Shown in pieces: positions 16,026 through 22,133 of a DNA stretch of 31,400 nucleotides (position 1 is the first letter of the stretch; the number at the start of each line of letters is the position of its first letter). This DNA is from WYZ-LMO11 sp964617245. Lineage in GTDB: Archaea; Thermoproteota; Methanomethylicia; Methanomethylicales; Methanomethylicaceae. A model generated the notes under the pieces. That model saw only the letters and a program-made list of their open reading frames with translations, was not told the DNA's origin and searched no databases. The stretch lies in the NCBI GenBank assembly GCA_964617245.1, contig CAZTWF010000083.1, positions 1 to 31,400 of the forward strand, written 5' to 3'. The position numbers were made by a program, and so were the translations under genes.

Positions 16026-16487
16026 TCATTTTAGAGTTGATATAACTACATGAGAAGAAGTAGACTCTATACCATCAATTGTTGTTACTTTTTCAAGAAA
16101 TTGACTTAAATGTGTTTGTGGAACAATGGCTACTAAATCTATTTCACCAGTTACTCTATAGATTTTAATAGCTGGTAATTCCTTTATTTTCTTATAAACT
16201 TCTTCTCTCTTTTTTGGTATGACTTTTAAAAATACAAAAGCATCTGAAGTCCCTAAGCCTAATATTTGTAATGCATCTTTTGTTATATCAATAAATCCTC
16301 TACCTGTTCTTATTAGACCTTCTCTTTTTAATTTTCTTAAATGAATATTAAGTGCTTGTCTTGTTATATTTAACTCTTTAGCAATTTCTGATTGAGTTTT
16401 CTTTACTGTAAAAACAGTTGTTCCTTCACTTGATTCAAATAATTTCTTTAATATTTTAATACTTTTTTCAGTAAGTGATAAGGACAA
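16026..16487 (-). CDS. Lrp/AsnC-like transcriptional regulator
   Basis: The 153-residue protein has a winged helix-turn-helix (about residues 5-75, with QSEIAKELNITRQALNIHLRKL as helix-turn-helix) and a C-terminal RAM/AsnC-like sensor domain (82-150, with GEIDLVAIV and SSHVVISTL). Family members are dimers or octamers that bind AT-rich palindromes and respond to small molecules, often amino acids; the ligand here is unknown. The start is TTG with GGGATGA just upstream; a nearby ATG at 16494 is out of frame. It is divergent from albA, and a perfect inverted repeat stands in the shared region. Confidence 0.83.
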   Translation of the reverse strand: MSLSLTEKSIKILKKLFESSEGTTVFTVKKTQSEIAKELNITRQALNIHLRKLKREGLIRTGRGFIDITKDALQILGLGTSDAFVFLKVIPKKREEVYKKIKELPAIKIYRVTGEIDLVAIVPQTHLSQFLEKVTTIDGIESTSSHVVISTLK

Positions 16488-16517
16488 TCTTCATCCCATC
16501 TTTACTTATGTAAAAAA

Positions 16518-16533
16518 CTATTAATAAATTTAT
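16518..16533 (-). promoter_or_regulatory. Possible TATA element for the Lrp-like gene
   Basis: Minus-strand GATAAATTTATTAATA lies 31-46 bases before the TTG start, in the right range for a short leader with GGGATGA. The region is very AT-rich, so confidence is low. Confidence 0.3.
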
Positions 16534-16541
16534 CTTTTAAT

Positions 16542-16556
16542 CTTTTATAATAAAAG
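16542..16556. promoter_or_regulatory. Perfect 15-nt inverted repeat, candidate operator
   Basis: CTTTTATAATAAAAG is a perfect palindrome with one central base. It lies between the divergent Lrp-like and albA genes, upstream of the Lrp-like TATA candidate. Lrp-family proteins bind such AT-rich repeats, so autoregulation is a reasonable guess; chance is a real alternative in DNA this AT-rich. Confidence 0.35.
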
Positions 16557-16625
16557 AAATATATGACCAAAATCTATTTATTAAAGGAATCTATTTTAAC
16601 GTTGGAATTTTTGGAGGATACAAAA

Positions 16626-16910
16626 TTGTCAAACGATTCAGAAATACTTATAGGAAAAAAACCACAGATGAGTTATGTACTTGCTTGTATAACTGCATTT
16701 CATAAAGGTGTTAATGAAATTGTAATAAAGGCAAGAGGACGTTCTATAAGTAAAGCAGTTGATGTAGTACAAATAGTAAGGAAAAAATTTATGCCAGATG
16801 TAACTATAGAAGATATTACTATTGGAACAGATGAAATTAAATTAGAAGACACTCAAGAAGTAAAAAGAGTAAGCTCAATAAATATTGTACTAAAAAGAAC
16901 AAAAAAATAA
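16626..16910 (+). CDS. albA: Chromatin protein Alba
   Basis: Alba is an abundant archaeal DNA/RNA-binding dimer that compacts DNA and binds RNA. The 94-residue form starts MSNDSEILIGKKPQMSYVLA; the two Lys after IG are the conserved nucleic-acid contacts. EIVIKARGRSISKAVDVVQIVRKKF is the family's central block. I chose the TTG at 16626 because GGAGG (16613-16617) precedes it and Alba proteins begin here. The frame is open back to an ATG at 16563, but those 21 codons match no Alba and lie in the promoter region. The zinc-ribbon/KH gene follows closely. Confidence 0.92.
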   Translation: MSNDSEILIGKKPQMSYVLACITAFHKGVNEIVIKARGRSISKAVDVVQIVRKKFMPDVTIEDITIGTDEIKLEDTQEVKRVSSINIVLKRTKK

Positions 16911-16926
16911 TATGGATGTGAGTAGA

Positions 16927-17430
16927 TTGAAAACTCCTATATGTGTCTTTTGTGCAAAAAGTGGTGTTTTATGTCCAAAATGTCAGGAAAAATTAGATAA
17001 AGGGGAAATTACACAAGATGATATTGAAATATCAAGATGGTTTATTGAATATGAAAATAAAAATCCACAAATGAAAGATTGTACTCTTCATAAAGTTGTA
17101 AGAGTTCCAGGAATGTTAGTAGTTATGATAGGTTGTATTGGAAAAATAAGTAGAGCTTTTTTAATGAAAATTAGTAAGCAAATAAGTGAAGAAAAGAAAA
17201 TGAATATAAGAATAGTTGAAAAAACATCAAGTATAAAGAAGCTTTTAGAACAAATTGTAGCACCAGCTAGGATAATGGGTATAAATACAATTTGGCTTCC
17301 AGATGGAAGTTGGGAAAGTATTATTAGAATACCAAAAGTTGATAAAAAGAAAATGCCAATAGATGAAAATTCAGCTGAGGAAATAATGAAAAAACTTACA
17401 GGTGAGGTTATACATATTGTTTTTGAATAA
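16927..17430 (+). CDS. Zinc-ribbon and KH-domain (NusA-like) RNA-binding protein
   Basis: The protein resembles the archaeal NusA-like family of predicted KH-domain RNA-binding or elongation factors. It starts with a short double CxxC segment (Cys6, Cys9, Cys16, Cys19) followed by an LDKGEIT helix, then two alpha/beta units consistent with KH folds: KVVRVPGMLVVMIGCIGKISRAFLMKI and IVAPARIMGINTIWLPDGS. I place the start at the TTG at 16927 (167 residues), since GATGTGA is five bases upstream and homologues begin with PICVF; an in-frame ATG at 16912 would add five residues. It lies between albA and aspS. The role in transcription or translation is unproven. Confidence 0.75.
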   Translation: MKTPICVFCAKSGVLCPKCQEKLDKGEITQDDIEISRWFIEYENKNPQMKDCTLHKVVRVPGMLVVMIGCIGKISRAFLMKISKQISEEKKMNIRIVEKTSSIKKLLEQIVAPARIMGINTIWLPDGSWESIIRIPKVDKKKMPIDENSAEEIMKKLTGEVIHIVFE

Positions 17431-17441
17431 TGGTGAAGTAA

Positions 17442-18761
17442 ATGTCATTAAGAACACATTATACATCAGAAATTAAACCTGAAGATAATGGAAAAGAAGT
17501 CATAATAGCAGGATGGATTCATAGGATAAGAGATCTTGGTGGTGTTAGATTTCTTATAGTAAGAGATATGAAGGATATAATACAAGTAACAATAAAAAAA
17601 GGAGAAGTTTCACAAGATCTATTAGATATTACTGAAAAATTAAGAGAAGAATGTGTTATTATTGTAAAAGGAATTGTAAAAGCAAATAGAATTGCACCTA
17701 AAGGAAGAGAAATAATTCCAAAAGAAATAAAAATATTAGATAAACCAATTGAAAATCTTCCTATTTCTATATCAAGTAAGACAGAAATAGGTCTTGATAC
17801 TAGATTAAACTATAGAGTATTAGATCTAAGAAGACCAGAAGTTCTTGCAATATTTAAAATACAATCAAAATTAGTTGAAGGAATGGAAGAATATTTAATA
17901 GAACAAAAATTCTATAAAGTTTTTACTCCATGTATAATAGGAGCAACATCTGAAGGAGGCTCAGAAGTTTTTCCTATAATCTATTTTAATAGAAGTGCTT
18001 TTCTAAGACAAGATCCACAACTTCATAGACAATTAGTTGTAATAAGTGGTTTAGATAGAATTTATGATTTAGGACCAAGTTGGAGAGCAGAACCTAGTCA
18101 TACACCAAGACATTTATGTGAACATAGAGGTTGTGCTGTAGAAATGGGATTTATAAAAGATGAATATGATATTATAAGAGTACAAGAGAATTTGATTATA
18201 AGAGGTATAATGAAGGTTAAGAAAGAATGTAGTGAAGAACTTGAATTATTAAATAAAAAATTAGAAATACCTAGTACACCTTTTCCTGAATTAAGATTTC
18301 CTGATATATACTACATACTTGAGGAATATGGAAAGAAAATTCCATTTGGAGAAGATTATGATAGAGAATCTGAATTAATACTTGCAAAATATGTAAAAGA
18401 AAAATATAAATCAGATTTCTTTTTTGTTAATAGATTTCCATTTAAAGTTAAACCCTTCTATGTTATGAAAGTTGATGAAGATCCTCAATGGGCAAGAAGT
18501 GTTGACTTAATTTATAAAGGATTAGAATTAAGTTCTGGAGGACAAAGAGAACATAGATATGAAAAAATAATAGAACAAATTAAAGAAAAGGGTATTAGCT
18601 TATTATCATTACAATGGTTTACAGATTTCTTTAAATATGGAGCTCCTCCTCATGGAGGTTTTAATATTGGAATTGAAAGATTAACAATGCAGTTATTAGA
18701 TTTAAGTAATATAAGAGAAGCTACATTATTCCCAAGAACACCAGAACGCTTATTACCTTAA
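17442..18761 (+). CDS. aspS: Aspartyl-tRNA synthetase, predicted non-discriminating
   Basis: This class IIb synthetase has an N-terminal OB-fold anticodon domain (about 1-110, with IIAGWIHRIRDLGGVRFLIVRD) and a catalytic domain with RQDPQLHRQL, motif 2 around WRAEPSHTPRHL, LELSSGGQREHRY and motif 3 in GGFNIGIERL. The 439 residues are full length. His27 and Pro86 stand where tRNA-Asp-specific archaeal enzymes have Trp and Lys; His/Pro is the pattern of enzymes that also charge tRNA-Asn with Asp. GGTGAAG precedes the ATG. Its stop overlaps the truD stop by three bases, tail to tail. Confidence 0.95.
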   Translation: MSLRTHYTSEIKPEDNGKEVIIAGWIHRIRDLGGVRFLIVRDMKDIIQVTIKKGEVSQDLLDITEKLREECVIIVKGIVKANRIAPKGREIIPKEIKILDKPIENLPISISSKTEIGLDTRLNYRVLDLRRPEVLAIFKIQSKLVEGMEEYLIEQKFYKVFTPCIIGATSEGGSEVFPIIYFNRSAFLRQDPQLHRQLVVISGLDRIYDLGPSWRAEPSHTPRHLCEHRGCAVEMGFIKDEYDIIRVQENLIIRGIMKVKKECSEELELLNKKLEIPSTPFPELRFPDIYYILEEYGKKIPFGEDYDRESELILAKYVKEKYKSDFFFVNRFPFKVKPFYVMKVDEDPQWARSVDLIYKGLELSSGGQREHRYEKIIEQIKEKGISLLSLQWFTDFFKYGAPPHGGFNIGIERLTMQLLDLSNIREATLFPRTPERLLP

Positions 18762-20032
18762 AATCCTACATTTTTTGGATCATTTGGTTTAATAATTTCT
18801 CTTAGTAAAATAGTTGCATAACATCCTCTTGGTAAAGAAAATCTTATTTTTATTCTATTTTCTGATTTTTCTAAAATCTCTAAATCTTTTGGATAAAATA
18901 CAACTGGTCTATATACATCTTTAAATTTTATTCCTAAAATATTAGAAAAAATAAAAGAGAAATCTTCTTTTTTTATCCCCTCTAAATCAAATATTTTATA
19001 ATAAATTTCTTCATTAATACCTTTAACATTACTACCTGATAATGGAAGTAAAATTACTGCTTTTCCTTTTTTAATCATATTCTTTATTTTATCATAATTT
19101 TCTTTTTTTACTTCTATTCTTATAGAAGGATTAAAATAATTATCTAAAGGAGAAACTATATCTCCATAATATACTTCAAATAATCCATATTCCTTCCATC
19201 TCTTAGATAAAATTAAATTAAAAATATAAGATTGATATGCCTCAATAAATAATCTTAATAATCTCTTTGGAAGTCTATAAAGAGCATTTTTAGCATCTAT
19301 ATTATGAATTAATGAATTGATAATCATTTTCTCATATATAAGCTCATTAGGAAGAATATCAATAATTGATTTTAAATCCCATGTTTCTTTTATTTTTTTC
19401 CTAATTTCATATATATGAGGAGGTTCATATTCATAAGGTTCTGCTATAAATTCTTTTATAGCTCCATTAAAATCTCCTTTTATTAATAATTTTCCTATTT
19501 TATGAGTATTAGATCTTATTATACCAAAGCGTTGATATCCAAAATAACCAGGTATCCATTTTATATTCAAGAATCTAGGTATTTCATTTGGTTCCCTAAT
19601 TACTACTGTAAATCTATTACCTTTTAATTCTCCAGGATATATTTTCCATTTTGATCTTCCTATACTCCAAATTTCAATATTTTTTAATTTAATTTCTCCA
19701 TCAAATATTTTATTTATTGAGATTAATTGATATGTTACAGCTCTTCTATCTTTTATTCCTGCAAATGAAATTTTTGCATTAATTTTTCTTTCAATTAATG
19801 ATATTATTGGTAAAAAAGGTCTTGATATTTTTTTCAAAACAGCAAGAGTATAATTTCCTTTTCCTCTATTTAGTTTTTTTAAATTTTCATTAACAATAAT
19901 TCCTTCAGGAGTTATTTCTTCAACTAAAAATTCTTCAGGTATTACACGTATTTTTCCTCCAATACCTTTTTCACTTGTTGAATAATATAAAATTCCAAGA
20001 GATTTTTCTAATTGAGAAGAAGTTTCTAACAT
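18758..20032 (-). CDS. truD: tRNA pseudouridine synthase TruD
   Basis: TruD makes pseudouridine at position 13 of tRNAs. The protein has GKIRVIPEEFLVEEI near the N-terminus, NRGKGNYTLAVLKK, and the catalytic motif FAGIKDRRAVTYQ, where the Asp (residue 95 from this start) is the nucleophile. The insertion domain (about 165-310) and C-terminal segment complete a length of about 424 residues, normal for archaea. I chose the ATG at 20032: GTGA from the pth2 stop lies five bases before it. A GTG at 20041 is also in frame. It overlaps or adjoins pth2 and converges with aspS. Confidence 0.9.
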   Translation of the reverse strand: MLETSSQLEKSLGILYYSTSEKGIGGKIRVIPEEFLVEEITPEGIIVNENLKKLNRGKGNYTLAVLKKISRPFLPIISLIERKINAKISFAGIKDRRAVTYQLISINKIFDGEIKLKNIEIWSIGRSKWKIYPGELKGNRFTVVIREPNEIPRFLNIKWIPGYFGYQRFGIIRSNTHKIGKLLIKGDFNGAIKEFIAEPYEYEPPHIYEIRKKIKETWDLKSIIDILPNELIYEKMIINSLIHNIDAKNALYRLPKRLLRLFIEAYQSYIFNLILSKRWKEYGLFEVYYGDIVSPLDNYFNPSIRIEVKKENYDKIKNMIKKGKAVILLPLSGSNVKGINEEIYYKIFDLEGIKKEDFSFIFSNILGIKFKDVYRPVVFYPKDLEILEKSENRIKIRFSLPRGCYATILLREIIKPNDPKNVGF

Positions 20033-20037
20033 AAAAA

Positions 20038-20385
20038 TCACAATAATTTTAAATGACTAATGATTTTATCTATTAATTCACATGGACAAGGACCTATTCC
20101 CAAACAAGTTATAGTTCCTGGTTCTAATTCAGTTAATCCAGCATCAATAATTAATGAGTTTGGTATTCCTTCTTTTTCTACTTTATTTTTTATTTCCATT
20201 AATTCATCTAATGAATTAACTTTTAATACTATCTTTTTTTGTCCTTCTTCTATCCATTTTTCTGCCCATTCTTTTTTTACTTTATATGTTTCTATATATG
20301 ATGAAACTGCAGCATGAGCTACTTGTACTGCAGTTTTTCCTTTACTCATTTTAAGATCTTGTCTCACAATAATTGCTTGTTTCAT
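20038..20385 (-). CDS. pth2: Peptidyl-tRNA hydrolase Pth2
   Basis: Pth2 frees tRNA from peptides dropped by stalled ribosomes. The 115-residue protein is full length, with KQAIIVRQDLKMSKGKTAVQVAHAA, where KMSKGK (12-17) is the family motif, and the C-terminal block IIDAGLTELEPGTITCLGIGP. It is unrelated to bacterial Pth. It heads the pth2-truD pair on the minus strand and is divergent from the geranylgeranyl-reductase-family gene; both promoters share the 43-base gap. Confidence 0.95.
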   Translation of the reverse strand: MKQAIIVRQDLKMSKGKTAVQVAHAAVSSYIETYKVKKEWAEKWIEEGQKKIVLKVNSLDELMEIKNKVEKEGIPNSLIIDAGLTELEPGTITCLGIGPCPCELIDKIISHLKLL

Positions 20386-20402
20386 ATTAAGTTTTAAGTA
20401 AA

Positions 20403-20412
20403 ACTTATAAAA
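20403..20412 (+). promoter_or_regulatory. TATA element for the geranylgeranyl-reductase-family gene
   Basis: ACTTATAAAA stands 17-26 bases before the ATG at 20429. A start site about 25 bases downstream falls at or near the ATG, which suggests a leaderless mRNA, in agreement with the lack of a ribosome-binding site. Confidence 0.45.
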
Positions 20413-20428
20413 ATTAATTTTGAGAAAA

Positions 20429-21544
20429 ATGGAAGTATTAGTTGTTGGAGGAGGCCCATCAGGTTTAGTAGCAGCAAGAGAAGCTTCACTTTATGGAGTA
20501 GATGTAACATTAATTGAAGAAGATAAAGAAATTGGAAAACCAGATCATTGTGCAGGATTAGTAAGTATAGATGGTCTTAAGAAAATTTTAGGAGATTATG
20601 AAAATATTATTTTAAATAAAATAAAAAATGTTAGAATAATTTCACCAATGGGAAAAGTATATGAAATAAATTTAGGAAAATATAAAGCTGCTGTAATTGA
20701 TAGAGAAAAATTTGATTTAGAATTAATGAAAAGAGCTGAAAAATCAGGCGTAAAAATTCTTACTAATACATGTTTTAATTCTTCTTTTAAATATAAAATA
20801 ATGATAAATGCAGAAGGAGTTAAAGCAAGAATATGTAGAAAATTTGGACTTGAAATTCCAAAATCAATACCTGCAATTCAATATGATGTAGAAGTTAAAA
20901 ACTATGAAAATGATCTTGTAGAAATTTATTTAGGAAAATGGTCTCCTAAATTTTTTGTATGGGTAGTTCCAAGAGATGATTGTATAAGAATAGGTACTGC
21001 TTCTCATAGTACATCTCATCCATCAAATCTTATTCAAAAATTTATTGAAAAGAATCCATATTTTAAAAATAAGGAAATTTTAAGGATAAGAAAAAAACTT
21101 TATGGAAAAATAGTAATAAGTGGACCTGTTAATAATACTTCTAAAAATAATATTATATCAGTAGGTGATGCTGCAGGTTTTGTAAAACCAACAACTGGTG
21201 GTGGTATTGTTTTTGGTTGTTATACTGCAAAAATTGCAGGTAAAATTGTAGCTCTATCAATTAGAAATAATATTAAATTATCAGATTTTGATAAAATATG
21301 GAAGAAATATTATTCTTTAGAATTTAAAAAAATGAAATTTATAGCTAAGATATTTAGAAGTATGAATAAATATGAATTAGAAAAAATACTTTATGAAATA
21401 TATAAACTTGGAATATTTAATGAGCTATCATCTTATGATATGGATTTCCAAGGAGAATTAATTAGTAGAATTATAAAATCAAGACTTTTTATACATGGTA
21501 TATATTTAATACCAAAAATATTAAAAACTTATATATTTGAATAA
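20429..21544 (+). CDS. Geranylgeranyl-reductase-family FAD oxidoreductase
   Basis: The family saturates the isoprenoid chains of archaeal membrane lipids. The 371-residue protein has an N-terminal dinucleotide-binding motif VLVVGGGPSGLVAAREA ending in an acidic IEED, the GKPDHCAGLVS segment (the family's substrate-loop Cys), and the FAD motif VGDAAGFVKPTTGGGIVFG. It is slightly shorter than many homologues. The start is the ATG at 20429, placed by the leaderless-type promoter; a TTG at 20420 is possible. The exact substrate cannot be told from sequence. It is followed after 28 bases by the zinc micro-protein gene. Confidence 0.87.
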   Translation: MEVLVVGGGPSGLVAAREASLYGVDVTLIEEDKEIGKPDHCAGLVSIDGLKKILGDYENIILNKIKNVRIISPMGKVYEINLGKYKAAVIDREKFDLELMKRAEKSGVKILTNTCFNSSFKYKIMINAEGVKARICRKFGLEIPKSIPAIQYDVEVKNYENDLVEIYLGKWSPKFFVWVVPRDDCIRIGTASHSTSHPSNLIQKFIEKNPYFKNKEILRIRKKLYGKIVISGPVNNTSKNNIISVGDAAGFVKPTTGGGIVFGCYTAKIAGKIVALSIRNNIKLSDFDKIWKKYYSLEFKKMKFIAKIFRSMNKYELEKILYEIYKLGIFNELSSYDMDFQGELISRIIKSRLFIHGIYLIPKILKTYIFE

Positions 21545-21572
21545 CTTCTTTAACCATATCTTGGTGAAATTA

Positions 21573-21749
21573 ATGAGAGAATTAGAATTACCATTATGTA
21601 TATCATGTAGATCTCCTATAACACCTAAGGAAAAAGGAGTTGAAATGTTCTGTCCAAATTGTGGTGAGACAATTTTTTGGCGATGTAAAAAATGTAGAGA
21701 ATTAGTAAATAATTATAAATGTGTAAAATGTGGATTTATAGGACCATAG
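21573..21749 (+). CDS. Zinc-ribbon micro-protein with four CxxC motifs
   Basis: The 58-residue protein has eight cysteines in four CxxC pairs (9/12, 27/30, 38/41, 50/53), enough for two zinc sites. It resembles the archaeal small zinc-finger family that includes haloarchaeal HVO_2753, usually encoded next to aEF1-beta as here. GGTGA lies five bases before the ATG at 21573; the frame is open upstream to 21537, but that extension lacks a ribosome-binding site and overlaps the previous gene. The EF1-beta neighbour suggests a translation or RNA link, by inference. Confidence 0.82.
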   Translation: MRELELPLCISCRSPITPKEKGVEMFCPNCGETIFWRCKKCRELVNNYKCVKCGFIGP

Positions 21750-21759
21750 GGTGATTTAA

Positions 21760-22041
21760 ATGCCAAATAATGTATTAGCTATATTTAAAATATATCCTGA
21801 AGATGATCAAGTAGATTTAGAAGATCTAAAAAATAGATTAAGAGAAGCATTACCAAAAGGCAATGTGTATATTTATAGAATTATTGAAGAAGAAATTGCC
21901 TTTGGTATAAAAGCTTTAAAAGTATTTGTTATAATGCCTCCATTTTTTGAAGGAGGAACTCAACCTTTAGAAGAAGCATTTAGTAAAGTTAAAGGTGTAA
22001 GTCAAGTAGATGTTGAATTTGTTCAAACATTACCTGGTTAA
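21760..22041 (+). CDS. ef1b: Elongation factor aEF1-beta
   Basis: aEF1-beta exchanges GDP for GTP on elongation factor 1-alpha. The 93-residue protein is the usual short archaeal form, a single alpha/beta domain from VLAIFKIYPEDDQVDLEDLK to VDVEFVQTLPG. GGGTGAT lies five bases before the ATG. It follows the zinc micro-protein after ten bases and is followed by a T-rich tract, so it likely ends its transcript. Confidence 0.94.
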   Translation: MPNNVLAIFKIYPEDDQVDLEDLKNRLREALPKGNVYIYRIIEEEIAFGIKALKVFVIMPPFFEGGTQPLEEAFSKVKGVSQVDVEFVQTLPG

Positions 22042-22050
22042 TGATAGTAA

Positions 22051-22079
22051 ATTTTTATTCCTAGTTTTTCTTTTCATTT
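22051..22079 (+). terminator. T-rich putative terminator after ef1b
   Basis: Several T runs (ATTTTTATT, AGTTTTTCTTTTCATTT) follow the ef1b stop in the 92-base gap before cdc48. This is the typical hairpin-free archaeal pattern. Confidence 0.4.
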
Positions 22080-22086
22080 AATTAGA

Positions 22087-22107
22087 CATTAAATTGTATT
22101 TAATTAT
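22087..22107 (+). promoter_or_regulatory. Possible TATA element for cdc48
   Basis: The tract at 22087-22107 contains ATTAAATT and TATTTAATT. A start about 26 bases beyond the first falls near 22118, just before the strong GGAGGT at 22121-22126 that serves the cdc48 TTG start. Confidence 0.35.
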
Positions 22108-22133
22108 GATCAATTTTATAGGAGGTCAAAATA

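Noticed and set aside
16563..16625. Upstream ATG extension of albA
   Set aside because: The extra 21 residues match no Alba protein, and GGAGG directly supports the downstream TTG.
20060..20317. Plus-strand frame opposite pth2
   Set aside because: It is an antisense shadow of pth2, which matches its family over its full length.
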